A stretch of DNA of 64,000 nucleotides from Actinomadura latina NBRC 106108 (GTDB taxonomy: Bacteria > Actinomycetota > Actinomycetes > Streptosporangiales > Streptosporangiaceae), in NCBI RefSeq assembly GCF_001552195.1, contig NZ_BCQS01000026.1, positions 62,001-126,000 of the forward strand. Reading direction: 5' to 3'. Shown here in pieces: positions 1 to 8,235 of this stretch; within the stretch, counting starts at the first letter, position 1; each line of letters opens with the position of its first letter. The notes beneath the pieces were generated by a model. It made no database searches. It was given only the letters and a program-made list of their open reading frames with translations, and had not been told where the DNA came from. A program made the position numbers and the translations under genes.

Positions 1-53
1 TGCCGGGCCGTCCTCCGACCTTGGTCCTCATCGCCTCGTCGGACGTACTCTCT

Positions 54-1544
54 TTATTTGTTGCGCTTGATATATTGGCGGTGGTCGCTTATGGGTGCTG
101 TGGTGGGAATATTGGACACGGAACTGCTGGCGGTGGGCGGAAACTCGGTTGCGGCCAGATATGCTTGATATTGTTCGGTTCCTGCTGTTGCTCGAAGGCT
201 AATTAGGTTTACCTCTTCCTGCACGGGATGGGAGAGGCCGGCCAGATGGTGGATGGCCTGGCTGAGGGTGGTGATGGCTTGGCGGCCGTTGGTTTGAGCT
301 GTGTTGTAGCGGGTTGAGAGTTTGCGGGCTGATGCTGGTACGCGTGGTCGGTGGGTGGGGTATTTCTTCTGGCGGTTGAGGGTGCCGATTGCTGCTGCGT
401 CGTTGATGGCGGCGTGGTGGTGGGTGGCGAGGTTGTTGCAGGCTTCGATGGTTTTGAGGGTGATGGTGGCGATTCTTGCTGCGTGGGCGAGGGTGGGGGC
501 AAGTTGGTGGGGTGGTTTGAGGCGGCTGGAGGCGCGGGGGCTTGGGGTCCATGCGGGGTCGGTGTGGATGAGGCGGCCGAGCCGAATGATGAGGTCGCTT
601 GCGTCGGTTGCGGGGCCGTTGGCGGGGTGGCCGTAGTGTCCGATGTGCTCGTCCCAGTGCCGGACGATGCTTCTCCAGGTGATGCCGACGTATTTCAGGT
701 CGGTCGCCGCCTGTTTGAGTGCCGATAGGTGGTCGGGTTCGTTGAGTTCGTTGGCGCGATGGATCAGTTGGCGGATGGTTTTGGTGTTGAGGTCGCAGAT
801 GATGGCGGCTGCTCGGGCGAGGTAGCGCCAGGTGGTGATCGATGTGGGTGACGCGGGATTGCTGAGCCGGTAGATGCTGGCGTTGATGCCGGCCAGGGCT
901 TGCTCGTTGGTTTCGCCGACCTTGGGCGGGATGCGGTCGGGGGTGTGGTGAACCGGGATGGCGGTGATAGGTGGCGGGTTCTGGTCTTCGCTGTAGATGC
1001 GGGCGATGACCGCAGCTTTCAGTAGAAGTGGTCCGGCCTGATCGGCGGGTGCGGGGATGCGGTAGGCGAGGCGGCCGAGGGTGGCGGTATGGACGCTGAG
1101 TTGGCGCAGCAGGGAGCGGGCGGTGTCGGGTGCGGCGATCAAAGCGGCGTTCGCTGATATCGCTTGGTCGGAGGTGGTGGGGAAGTGGGTGGACAGTAGA
1201 TCCAGACCGCAGCCCAGGGCGATGGAGGCGGCGCGGAGTTTCTGGGCCAGTGGCGACCGTGGGAGTTCGGTGTCTGCGGGTGGGCCGAGAAGGTGTTCGG
1301 CTTGCTGGACGAGGATGCCGGCGCGGTGGGCGCCGTCCCGGACTCGGGTTGCGCTGGGGTGCGGGGCACCGAAACCGTTGGCGATCTGGTCGTGGTAGCG
1401 GGCGATGACGTGGGTGAGGCGGGCGAGTTCCGGTGTGGTGGCGCGGTCACTGAGGTCGCGGCTGAGGTGTTGGGTGAGGAGTTGCTGTTGCAGGTCGGTG
1501 AGGTGCTGGTCGGCGAGCGCGGTCATCTCTCCGAAGGTGGCCAT
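54..1544 (-). CDS. Unknown ICE protein, 496 aa, with C-terminal AATEFP motif
   Basis: I do not recognise this protein. It looks largely alpha-helical and rich in Ala, Thr and His, with no membrane segment or nucleotide-binding motif. A C-terminal segment reads A-A-T-E-F-P, followed by a 27-residue polar tail ending in a basic stretch (KRNK). The same A-A-x-x-F-P element occurs near the C termini of the four paralogues encoded upstream in the same operon, which suggests a shared role or fate. The gene is the last in the visible minus-strand operon and begins 6 bp after the stop of the 127-aa gene. Codon third positions are less GC-biased than in the chromosomal genes. Function is unknown; T4SS-associated cargo is an inference from position. 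Confidence 0.75.
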   Translation of the reverse strand: MATFGEMTALADQHLTDLQQQLLTQHLSRDLSDRATTPELARLTHVIARYHDQIANGFGAPHPSATRVRDGAHRAGILVQQAEHLLGPPADTELPRSPLAQKLRAASIALGCGLDLLSTHFPTTSDQAISANAALIAAPDTARSLLRQLSVHTATLGRLAYRIPAPADQAGPLLLKAAVIARIYSEDQNPPPITAIPVHHTPDRIPPKVGETNEQALAGINASIYRLSNPASPTSITTWRYLARAAAIICDLNTKTIRQLIHRANELNEPDHLSALKQAATDLKYVGITWRSIVRHWDEHIGHYGHPANGPATDASDLIIRLGRLIHTDPAWTPSPRASSRLKPPHQLAPTLAHAARIATITLKTIEACNNLATHHHAAINDAAAIGTLNRQKKYPTHRPRVPASARKLSTRYNTAQTNGRQAITTLSQAIHHLAGLSHPVQEEVNLISLRATAGTEQYQAYLAATEFPPTASSSVSNIPTTAPISDHRQYIKRNK

Positions 1545-1550
1545 GGGCGC

Positions 1551-1934
1551 CTACCGGAGGGTGTCGCGGAGGCGTCCGGCGTGCAGGGCGGCTTGGAGGC
1601 AGGCCATCTTGTCGTCGGGGTCGCCGGCGAGTTCGGCGGCTCGGACCAGGCTTTGGGAGACCTTGCTTGCGAGGTCGAATAGGGCGTCGGCGGTGGCGTT
1701 CTGCTCGGTGTGGTCGTCGGGGAGGGTGGCGTGCAGGGATGGTGCTTGGCGGAGGGCTTGGTGGGCTTGGACGGCTTCGCCTTCGGCCATGCCCCAGGTG
1801 ATGAAGCCGTCGGGTTGCTGGGTGGCGTAGGAGGTGATGACGCGTTCGGCGTGGGCGAGGTCGTTGAGGGCGTTGTTGAGGATTTCGGTGAACCAGTTGT
1901 GTCGGATGTCGTGGTGGTGGCGTTCGTGCGTCAT
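1551..1934 (-). CDS. Small unknown ICE protein, 127 aa (paralogue of the 2825-3214 product)
   Basis: The ATG at 1934 is chosen because a GGAGGA element precedes it at a good distance; starts further upstream lack one. The product is small and helical, with no recognised domain. Its C-terminal segment (A..LAGDPDDKMACLQAALHAG) matches the end of the 129-aa protein at 2825-3214 (STDPADRVACLRAVHHTG). The shared core is D-P-x-D-[KR]-[MV]-A-C-L-[QR]-A. The two genes alternate with members of the larger paralogous family in this operon. Function is unknown. Confidence 0.72.
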   Translation of the reverse strand: MTHERHHHDIRHNWFTEILNNALNDLAHAERVITSYATQQPDGFITWGMAEGEAVQAHQALRQAPSLHATLPDDHTEQNATADALFDLASKVSQSLVRAAELAGDPDDKMACLQAALHAGRLRDTLR

Positions 1935-2054
1935 CGCGGTGTCCTCCGGTCTGGACGGCATGGGTGGTCGTGGGCATTGCCGGTCCAGACAGACTGGCGC
2001 GCGTCCGGACGTGGTGATGGTCGGGCGTGGTGTTGTGGACAAGTGCAGACCGGG

Positions 2055-2819
2055 TCAGGTGGGTGTCGGGCTTGAGCCGGGAGATGGTGGTGGCTGATCG
2101 TGGTCGTGGGGGTGCGGCGCTGCTGCTGCTGGGAGTCTCTGGTCGATGTCGGTGGGGAAGTCCGCGGCGGCTGCCTTGGTGTCGGCCGGTTGATGTCTGC
2201 TGGACGGGCGGCGTGGGGTGAGTTCGTCGTGGAGGCGGGTTTGGGGGATGCCACTCCAGGACGACAGTGCGGCCAGGAGGCGCCTGCGGTCGTGTTCGAG
2301 GGTGTGCCGGGCCGGTTCTAGTGCGTCCGCGAGCCGGGTGGTGATGGAGATGTAGAGCTGTTCAGCCTGGTCGGCGTGGTGGACGGTGCCCAGGAGCGTC
2401 TGGGTGGGCGGGAAGGCGGGTGCGGACGCCAGGTGGGCGGCGGGTTCGGCGTAGATGAAGGGGATGCCGGGGACGGCGACCAGGAAGGACACCTCGGTGT
2501 CGGGGCTGGTGGTCTGCCAGCCGATGACGGTGCCGCAGCGGTCGTGCTGGCGGATGAGGCGGACCTGGTCGCCGACCTTGTACGGGGCGTCCTCGGCGAC
2601 TTCCAAAGCGTTCAGGGCGCGGCCAGTGCTTATCGCGGAGGCGAAGTTGATGCCGTGGTGGTGGGCGTAGTGCTCCAGGTCGCAGACCAGCGCCGCCAGC
2701 AGGGCTTCGGCGTAGAAGGCGTCCCGCCGCAGGAGCGAGGGCTTGCCGGGGAAGGCGTCCCGTTCGTAGGCGGTCAGCGCGTTGGTGGCGCGGTCGATGC
2801 GCCTGGTGGTGCCAGGCAT
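2055..2819 (-). CDS. ICE paralogue family, member 1 (254 aa, unknown)
   Basis: This is the most diverged of four paralogues (with 3371-4219, 4275-5099 and 5144-5941). Shared blocks in order are: an N-terminal helical part (LTAYERD ... LVCDLEHYAHHHGINF), a beta-like segment (VGDQVRLIRQH ... VAVPGI), a helix block (TLLGTVHHADQAEQLYISI) and LSSWSG. The end is A-A-A-D-F-P plus a 32-residue Pro/His/Ser tail. The ATG at 2819 has GAGGTGA just upstream and lies 5 bp after the preceding gene's stop, which suggests translational coupling. There is no catalytic signature, signal peptide or membrane helix. Function is unknown. Confidence 0.75.
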   Translation of the reverse strand: MPGTTRRIDRATNALTAYERDAFPGKPSLLRRDAFYAEALLAALVCDLEHYAHHHGINFASAISTGRALNALEVAEDAPYKVGDQVRLIRQHDRCGTVIGWQTTSPDTEVSFLVAVPGIPFIYAEPAAHLASAPAFPPTQTLLGTVHHADQAEQLYISITTRLADALEPARHTLEHDRRRLLAALSSWSGIPQTRLHDELTPRRPSSRHQPADTKAAAADFPTDIDQRLPAAAAPHPHDHDQPPPSPGSSPTPT

Positions 2820-2824
2820 GGCGC

Positions 2825-3214
2825 TCACCTCATGGCCGCGGCGACGTTGCCGGTGTGGTGGACCGCTCGCAGGCACGCCACCCGGTCGGCGGGATCGGTG
2901 GACTTGGACGCGACGTTGAGGATCGCTTCGGCGACCACCATCACCAGGCCCGTGATGGCCTCGGCGAACTCCTGGACCTCGCCGTCCGGCATGCAGTGCT
3001 CGGGCCAGGCGAGGGTGGGCGCCTCAACGAGCGCCCACCAGGCGTCGGACGCTTCGACGAGCGCGGCCTGGTAGGCCTCTTCGGGTGCGTGTTGGGCCAG
3101 GACGGTGGTGGCGCGCTCGATCAACTCCAGCCCCATGAAGGCGGCGGCGAGGAGAGCGGGCAGGGATTCGGCGGTCTTGATCTGGCGGGTGGCGTAGTCG
3201 AAGAAGTGCTTCAG
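2825..3214 (-). CDS. Small unknown ICE protein, 129 aa, probable CTG start
   Basis: The first ATG (3136) has no ribosome binding site, and the reading frame stays open well upstream of it. A CTG at 3212-3214 lies exactly 5 nt after GGAGG (3220-3224). Starting there gives LKHFFDYATRQIKTAESL, a helical N terminus similar in position to the HNWFTEILNNALNDL segment of the 127-aa paralogue at 1551-1934. I therefore prefer the rare CTG start; the conservative alternative is 2825-3136 (103 aa). The C-terminal block D-P-A-D-R-V-A-C-L-R-A is shared with that paralogue. Function is unknown. Confidence 0.6.
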   Translation of the reverse strand: MKHFFDYATRQIKTAESLPALLAAAFMGLELIERATTVLAQHAPEEAYQAALVEASDAWWALVEAPTLAWPEHCMPDGEVQEFAEAITGLVMVVAEAILNVASKSTDPADRVACLRAVHHTGNVAAAMR

Positions 3215-3370
3215 CGGAACCTCCGTGGGTGTCCGACGCCCTGGCCTTGTTAGGCAAGGCAGTCGAAATCTGATGACTAGGATTGATGGCCGCCAGCTTC
3301 GTTGATCGAGGTACGTGCATGCAGTGTGGTGATGCGCGTGTCGCGGTGAGTTTCTGCAGGTAAAGCTGGC

Positions 3371-4219
3371 TTAGCGGTGGCGGTGGCGGTGGCGGTGGTG
3401 GCGTGTGTCGGGAGAACCCGTGAGGCGCTGTGGCTGTGGCGAGTCGGGTAGGCGTTCGGCGAGCCCTTGGTTGAGCGGGACGGGAAAGGCCTGCGCGGCG
3501 AGCTGAGCCGGTCCCAGCCGCGTGCCCGCTTCTGGGGGCTTGGGTTGCGAGGCGGTGAGGCGTGGTTCCACCTTGGCCAAGAGCAGGTCGGTGACGTCGT
3601 GGGTGTCCATGCCGTTCCACGTCACCAGGGCGTCCAGCAGGACGCGGCGGTCGTCGAGATCTTGCTGCTGGGGTTGGATGCCGCTGAGGTCGGCTCGGCC
3701 GATGCGGGTCATGGTCTCGGCGAGCGTCTCCTCGGCTTGGAGCGGATCGTTGATGACGCCTTGCGTGGTGGACGTGGCGGGGAAGGGCGGGGCCGGTTCC
3801 AGGTCGGCGGCGATGATGGTGCGGCTGCTGGTCTGGCCGAGGAAGCGGACGTCGTACTCGGTCGGGCCGTCGTGGGGGACGAGGAGTCCGGTGACGGTGC
3901 CGCGGGTCGGTGCGCCGAGCAGGATCGCCTCGTCGGCGGCCGGCCCGTCGAGCTGGACGGTCGCGCCGATGGCGAGGACGTCGGGGCTGCTGTGTTCGCT
4001 GAGGTAGTAGCCGTTGGCCTGGGCGAGGATGTCGTTGAACTCCAGGCCGCGGTGGTCGGCGTAGTGCATCAGGTCGATCAGTAGATCGCCGAGGAGTTCG
4101 CGGGCGTGGGTGTTGTTGCTGCGGTGGTCGAGGTGCTCGGTCTCCTCGAAGAGCGCTTGGAAGGAGTCCAGGGCGGCGGCTCCGAACTCGGCGAACTCTG
4201 CGGCGCTGGCTTCGGCCAT
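3371..4219 (-). CDS. ICE paralogue family, member 2 (282 aa, unknown)
   Basis: The ATG at 4219 is preceded by GGAGGT two bases away; longer starts add only a low-complexity arm. Family blocks are all present: LDSFQALFEE ... LLIDLMHYADHRGLEF, then IGATVQL, DVRFLGQ, TTQGVINDPLQAEETLAETM and LVTWNGM. The conserved element near the end is A-A-Q-A-F-P, followed by a 36-residue tail that finishes in four His-Arg repeats encoded by a GCGGTG hexanucleotide run. No enzyme motif was recognised. It lies 55 bp downstream of member 3 on the same strand. Confidence 0.76.
   Translation of the reverse strand: MAEASAAEFAEFGAAALDSFQALFEETEHLDHRSNNTHARELLGDLLIDLMHYADHRGLEFNDILAQANGYYLSEHSSPDVLAIGATVQLDGPAADEAILLGAPTRGTVTGLLVPHDGPTEYDVRFLGQTSSRTIIAADLEPAPPFPATSTTQGVINDPLQAEETLAETMTRIGRADLSGIQPQQQDLDDRRVLLDALVTWNGMDTHDVTDLLLAKVEPRLTASQPKPPEAGTRLGPAQLAAQAFPVPLNQGLAERLPDSPQPQRLTGSPDTRHHRHRHRHR
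3374..3397 (+). repeat. GCGGTG hexanucleotide tandem repeat (4 copies)
   Basis: Four perfect GCGGTG units in a row lie inside the 3' end of the minus-strand gene 3371-4219 and encode its terminal His-Arg repeats. Slippage here would lengthen or shorten the basic tail in steps of two residues without shifting the frame. Confidence 0.85.
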
Positions 4220-4274
4220 GCAACCTCCATGGGTGTCGGTTTCCCGGTTGTGCGGTGGGCGGGAAGCTGGACGG

Positions 4275-5099
4275 TCAGGGGCGGTGCCTGCGCGGACGTG
4301 GCGGGTCGTCCGGCTTGCGCCTGGTGCTGGCTGGTGAGTCTTGAGCGGGGAGGGGGCCTGGTCCCTGGGGGAACTCGGTGGCGGCCAACCGGGCCGCCGC
4401 ATCGGGGCCGGGAGGGTGCTTCGCCGGTTTCTGGGCGGCGTCGATGATGCGGTCGTAGAGGTGGCGCATGATGGCGTCGGGTCGGCCGCCGGACCAGGCG
4501 CCCAGCCGCAGCGTCAGCTGCGCCAGGTCGGTCAGCGCCTGCTCATCGGGCACCAGGCCGTTGTTGGCGGCGCGCTTGAGCCGGACGGCGATGTCGATGA
4601 TCGTCGATTCGGCGTCCCGGGCGTCGGACACGACTCCGGCCGTCCGGGTGGGCAGGGGCAGCAGCGAGTCGGCCGGTTCCAGTTCGGACGCGCTGACGTG
4701 CAGGCCTTCGTTGATGCCGGGGATGCGGACCGTGCATTGGGGTTCGCCGTCGGGTGCGGTGGCCAGGGCGGTGAGGAACCCGCGCCACAGCGGATAACGC
4801 GGCTTGGCGCCAGTGGCAGTGCGTTCCTGCCGGAACTGGACCTCGGTGCCGAGCCGGAAGCTGTAGCTGGGGTCATGGTCGGGCCCGTCGCGGTCGAGCC
4901 GCTGCTGGTGCAGTTCGGCGAAGGTGCCGTGGACGTCGAGGGCGCGGCCGTCGGCGTAGCGGGCCAGTTGCTCGATGAGCGAGGTGATGAGCGGTTCGGC
5001 CAGGGTCGGGTCGGACCGGTGGCTATGGACGTGGTCGGGCAGTAGTTGGTGCTGGTAGGCGTCGAGTGTGGCGGCGACGGCCTCATCGTGGTCGGACAT
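4275..5099 (-). CDS. ICE paralogue family, member 3 (274 aa, unknown)
   Basis: The ATG at 5099 has GGAGG upstream. The closest relative in the window is member 4. Paired blocks are LDAYQHQLL ... LITSLIEQLARYADGRALDV, LGTEVQFRQE, TVRIPGINEG, PTRTAGVVSDARDAESTIID and LGAWSGGRPDAIMRHL. The C-terminal element is A-A-T-E-F-P, followed by 30 residues rich in Pro and Arg. The same A-A-T-E-F-P occurs in the otherwise dissimilar 496-aa protein at 54-1544. No catalytic motif, signal peptide or membrane helix is visible. Function is unknown. Confidence 0.77.
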   Translation of the reverse strand: MSDHDEAVAATLDAYQHQLLPDHVHSHRSDPTLAEPLITSLIEQLARYADGRALDVHGTFAELHQQRLDRDGPDHDPSYSFRLGTEVQFRQERTATGAKPRYPLWRGFLTALATAPDGEPQCTVRIPGINEGLHVSASELEPADSLLPLPTRTAGVVSDARDAESTIIDIAVRLKRAANNGLVPDEQALTDLAQLTLRLGAWSGGRPDAIMRHLYDRIIDAAQKPAKHPPGPDAAARLAATEFPQGPGPLPAQDSPASTRRKPDDPPRPRRHRP

Positions 5100-5143
5100 T
5101 GCTGTACCTCCGAAAGCTGAGCCGGGGAACGCAGGGGTGGTGG

Positions 5144-5941
5144 TCACATCTGCCGGGGATGCGGGTTCGCGCGCGGGGGATCTGGGCGGCTGGACGACGA
5201 CGATGCGGCGGGCTGTTCGCCGGCCAGGAGGGCGGCGATGTCGTTGGGGAAGCCGGCCGCGGCACGTCGGGCGGTCGAGGACCAGTCGTCGGGGGCGCGG
5301 TGGATCTGGCCTGCCCGGTAGCGAAGGTGCTGCAGCACGTGCTCGGGCTTGGTGCCCGACCAGGTGGCCAGTGCGGTGGACAACTCGGCCAGGTCCGCCA
5401 GCACGCGCGGGTCGGCGTCGGCTTCGCGGTGCCCGGCCGGTAGGCGGGTGAGCAGGTCGGTGATGGTGTCTTCGGCGGCACTGGCGCTGAACACGGTCCC
5501 GGCGGTGCGGGTCGACAGCGGCACCATGCGGGTCGCCGGCACCAGCGCTGAGGTGCCGGTGTGCTGCGGGTCGATGATCCCCGGGATTCGCAGCACGCCT
5601 TCGGCGTCCTGCCCGGGACCGGAGGATCTCAGTTCGGTGATGAACCCCCGATAGGGCTCGGCGTCGTGGTCGCGGAACTGGACCTCGGCGTCCAGACGAA
5701 AGCTGTAGCGGGGGTTGGTGATGGCGCCGCCGCGGTCGATGCGGGCCTGGACGAGGGCGTCCAGCAGGTCGACCACGTCCAGGTGGTTGCCGTCGCCATA
5801 GTTGATCAGGTCGACGACCAGGGAGTGCAGGAGTCCTTCGGCTTCGGCGCGGTCGCTGCGATGCCCGTTGGCCAGGTCGCCGAACAAGTACTGCTCGTAG
5901 GCGTCCAGTGCCAGTGCGGCGGCCTCCATCCGCTCGATCAT
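5144..5941 (-). CDS. ICE paralogue family, member 4 (265 aa, unknown)
   Basis: The ATG at 5941 overlaps the TGA of the DUF4913 gene (ATGA), so the two are probably translationally coupled. Blocks shared with member 3 are LDAYEQYLFGDLANGHRSD, LVVDLINYGDGNHLDVVDLL, LDAEVQFRDHD, VLRIPGI, STRTAGTVFSASAAEDTITD and LATWSGTKPEHVLQHL. The C-terminal element is A-A-A-G-F-P plus a 33-residue Ser/Pro tail. Its coupling to the DUF4913 gene and the coupling-protein gene ties the whole paralogue block to the transfer operon. Function is unknown. Confidence 0.78.
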   Translation of the reverse strand: MIERMEAAALALDAYEQYLFGDLANGHRSDRAEAEGLLHSLVVDLINYGDGNHLDVVDLLDALVQARIDRGGAITNPRYSFRLDAEVQFRDHDAEPYRGFITELRSSGPGQDAEGVLRIPGIIDPQHTGTSALVPATRMVPLSTRTAGTVFSASAAEDTITDLLTRLPAGHREADADPRVLADLAELSTALATWSGTKPEHVLQHLRYRAGQIHRAPDDWSSTARRAAAGFPNDIAALLAGEQPAASSSSSRPDPPRANPHPRQM

Positions 5942-6351
5942 GCGTCCACCGCGCTCGGAGCCGGGGTCGTCTTGCCGGTGTCGGGGCCGAGCCATCCGGC
6001 CGGGACGGCCACGACGCGGGCCTCGTGCGGGGTCAGGTGTTCGTTCTCGGTGCACTGGTAGAAGGGGCCGCGTGGCCCGAGCAGGACGGGGATCTGGTGG
6101 TCGAGGTGGTCGCGGTACCACAGGGCCATGCCGGTGGCGCCCTGCAGGCGCATCGCCTCCCAGGCGAACCACAGCGCGGTGAGGCGGGAGATGGCTTCGC
6201 CGTGCCGCCACCATTGGGCGCACCAGCGGAACTCGCCGCCGAGGGTGCGGCGATACATCGGGACGAAGTGTCCGCTCACCCAGGCGGTGACATCCGGGTA
6301 CAGCGACTCGGGGCGCTTGCTGTCGGTCGCGGACGGAGCAGGGTCGGGCAT
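5938..6351 (-). CDS. DUF4913 domain protein of the ICE (137 aa)
   Basis: The protein carries a Trp-rich segment (GGEFRWCAQWWRHGEAI ... FAWEAMR ... WYRDHLDHQIPVLL) that I recognise as DUF4913. That family of unknown function recurs next to T4SS genes in actinobacterial ICEs and plasmids. GGAGG precedes the ATG at 6351. The stop overlaps the start of paralogue member 4. The gap to the VirD4 gene is 78 bp and holds only a short GAAGG/CCTTC hairpin (6383-6395). No catalytic residues are evident. A role near the coupling protein is inferred from synteny only. Confidence 0.78.
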   Translation of the reverse strand: MPDPAPSATDSKRPESLYPDVTAWVSGHFVPMYRRTLGGEFRWCAQWWRHGEAISRLTALWFAWEAMRLQGATGMALWYRDHLDHQIPVLLGPRGPFYQCTENEHLTPHEARVVAVPAGWLGPDTGKTTPAPSAVDA

Positions 6352-6429
6352 GAAGCCTCCAAAGCGGTGGATGTGTGCATGTGAAGGCCCCCTTCTGTGT
6401 GGACGTGCGGATGCGTGGTGGTTGTGCGG

Positions 6430-8235
6430 TTACGGCGTGGATAGGTCGTCCGGGCGGTTGTGGTGGCGGCGGGCGGCCTCGGCGATCGCGGCGTCGGCAG
6501 TGGTGATGGCGTTGCTGATGGCGGCGGCGTGCGGGCCGCTGTACCAGGGGCGTAGCTGGATGAGGGCGGGTTTGGTGCCGGTGGCCAGCAGCAGCGCGGT
6601 CCCGGCGGGGAGGGCGCGGATGTCGGCTGCTTCGAGGATTTCCTGGCGGCGCAGGGAGATCTGTTCGCTGGCGCGCCCGTCGCTGTAGGTGATGGACCGG
6701 ACCGGGACGTCGTGCTGTCCGATGAGGGTGGCCAGGTCGCGTACCAGGCGGGGGGAGTCGATGCCGGCGCCGATGAGTTTGCGGGTGGCGGCGCCCCACA
6801 GTGCGGCCATGCCGGGTTCGCCCCAGACGGTGACGCCCTGTTCGTAGCTTTGCAGGATGGTGACGGGGATGATGCCGCGTGAGCCGAGGTGGGAGTACAG
6901 CTGGGGCAGGTCGGCGATGCGGCAGATGTTGGCGGCCTCGTCCAGGGCGACGATCAGGGGCGGGTCGAGGCGTCCGCCGGCTTGTTCGGCGCGGCGTTCG
7001 GCGGCGCGCATGGTGGTGTCGGTGAGCGCGGCGATCAGCGGGGCGGCGGCCGACAGCGACTTCGACAGCAGGTACAGCGTGTCGCGGGAGCCGGCGAACG
7101 CGTGCGGGTCGAAGACGGGCAGGCCCCGGTTGGGGGTGACCCAGGCGAGGATCTCCTGGTCGCGCAGGGCTTTGGCGGCGGTGCGGGCGGTCTGGTAGAT
7201 CCCGTCGCGGGTCTCTACCGCGCCGTTCTGCGTCCCCTTCAGCGACGAGGCCATGAGCTGGAACCCGGCCTGCTGGAGCAGTTCGATCGGGGTGGGGACG
7301 GCTGGCTCGTCCAGCCATTGCGCGACATGGTGCAGAGAGCGGCCGGAGGTCGCGGCGGCCAGGAACAGGGCGCACAGCAGGTCTTGGGCGGCCGGGCCCC
7401 ACAGGTCCTTCTTCTGGCCGTCGTCGACGGTGAGGACGAAGTGCCCGGCCAGCCGGTGCGCGTCCTCGACGGTGGTCAGTCCGGCGAGGGGGTTCCACCA
7501 CCATGATTGCGGCTGGTAGGTGATGTGCTGCGGGTCGAACAGCCAGCTGTTCCCGCCGGTGCGCTGGGCGCGGACGGTGGCGATGGCCGACCACAGGTCG
7601 GCTTTGTTGCTGGTGGCGATGACCGGGCCGGGCGCCGACAGCACGTGCGGGATCGACTGGGTGGTCGTCTTGCCCGAGCGCGGCGCCATGAACGCCACGA
7701 CGGTGTCCTCGAATGAGGCGAACAACGTCGGGCCGCTGCGGTCACCGGGCAGCAGGACGTCGCCCAGGACGAGCCCGATGTCGTCCGGCTCCAAGTCCTC
7801 GGGGCGGGACTTGGCGAGGGAGCGTTGCAGCGCGATCGCCTTGCTGGCCGTCGCTTCCGGCTGGAGTGCGGTCAGGCCGGCGTTGTCGGCCAGCGCGGCA
7901 ACGGGATCTCCAGGCTGTGGAAGACGTCGCGCGATCCGTGACCAGATCTCCCAGCCGCCGCGTACGAGCGCGCTGCCCAGAACGATGAGGATGAGCAGGA
8001 TGAGCCGGGTTGGTGTGCCTGGCCAGGCCTGGTCGGTCCGTCCCTGGACGACGGCGACGGCGAAGTCGGTGCCGAACGGCATGACCGTCCCGCCCGCTGC
8101 GACCGTGCCCAGCTTCGCCGCCAGCCACACGGTCCACAGCCCGGCGATGGGCGTCCAGCAGGCGGCGAGCACGAGCCATCCGGCGCCGGCGTTGGAGTGC
8201 CACAGTGAGGCCCGCGGCCCAAGAGCCCGCGTCAC
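6430..8235 (-). CDS. VirD4/TraD-type T4SS coupling protein (601 aa)
   Basis: The coupling ATPase that recruits the DNA-protein substrate to the transfer channel at the membrane. Two N-terminal hydrophobic segments are visible (about residues 15-45 and 78-95). Walker A follows at about residue 187 (APRSGKTTT). The Walker B-like LIVALDEAANIC lies at about 420, followed by the TraM-recognition-type helix (LPQLYSHLGSRGIIPVTILQ). The GTG start overlaps the end of the VirB4-type gene by 4 bp. The length is normal for actinobacterial ICE coupling proteins. It is clearly larger than the FtsK-like TraB translocase of AICEs, so this element transfers through a T4SS-like machine. Confidence 0.9.
   Translation of the reverse strand: MTRALGPRASLWHSNAGAGWLVLAACWTPIAGLWTVWLAAKLGTVAAGGTVMPFGTDFAVAVVQGRTDQAWPGTPTRLILLILIVLGSALVRGGWEIWSRIARRLPQPGDPVAALADNAGLTALQPEATASKAIALQRSLAKSRPEDLEPDDIGLVLGDVLLPGDRSGPTLFASFEDTVVAFMAPRSGKTTTQSIPHVLSAPGPVIATSNKADLWSAIATVRAQRTGGNSWLFDPQHITYQPQSWWWNPLAGLTTVEDAHRLAGHFVLTVDDGQKKDLWGPAAQDLLCALFLAAATSGRSLHHVAQWLDEPAVPTPIELLQQAGFQLMASSLKGTQNGAVETRDGIYQTARTAAKALRDQEILAWVTPNRGLPVFDPHAFAGSRDTLYLLSKSLSAAAPLIAALTDTTMRAAERRAEQAGGRLDPPLIVALDEAANICRIADLPQLYSHLGSRGIIPVTILQSYEQGVTVWGEPGMAALWGAATRKLIGAGIDSPRLVRDLATLIGQHDVPVRSITYSDGRASEQISLRRQEILEAADIRALPAGTALLLATGTKPALIQLRPWYSGPHAAAISNAITTADAAIAEAARRHHNRPDDLSTP

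Noticed and set aside
3024-4223. Minus-strand 399-codon frame overlapping paralogue member 2
   Set aside because: Arg/Pro/His-rich alternative frame without a ribosome binding site; the family motifs are in the other frame.
5942-7594. Open frame upstream of paralogue member 4, in phase with it
   Set aside because: It runs opposite codon structure of the VirD4 and DUF4913 genes, is Arg/Pro/His-rich, and the real start (ATG 5941) overlaps the preceding stop.
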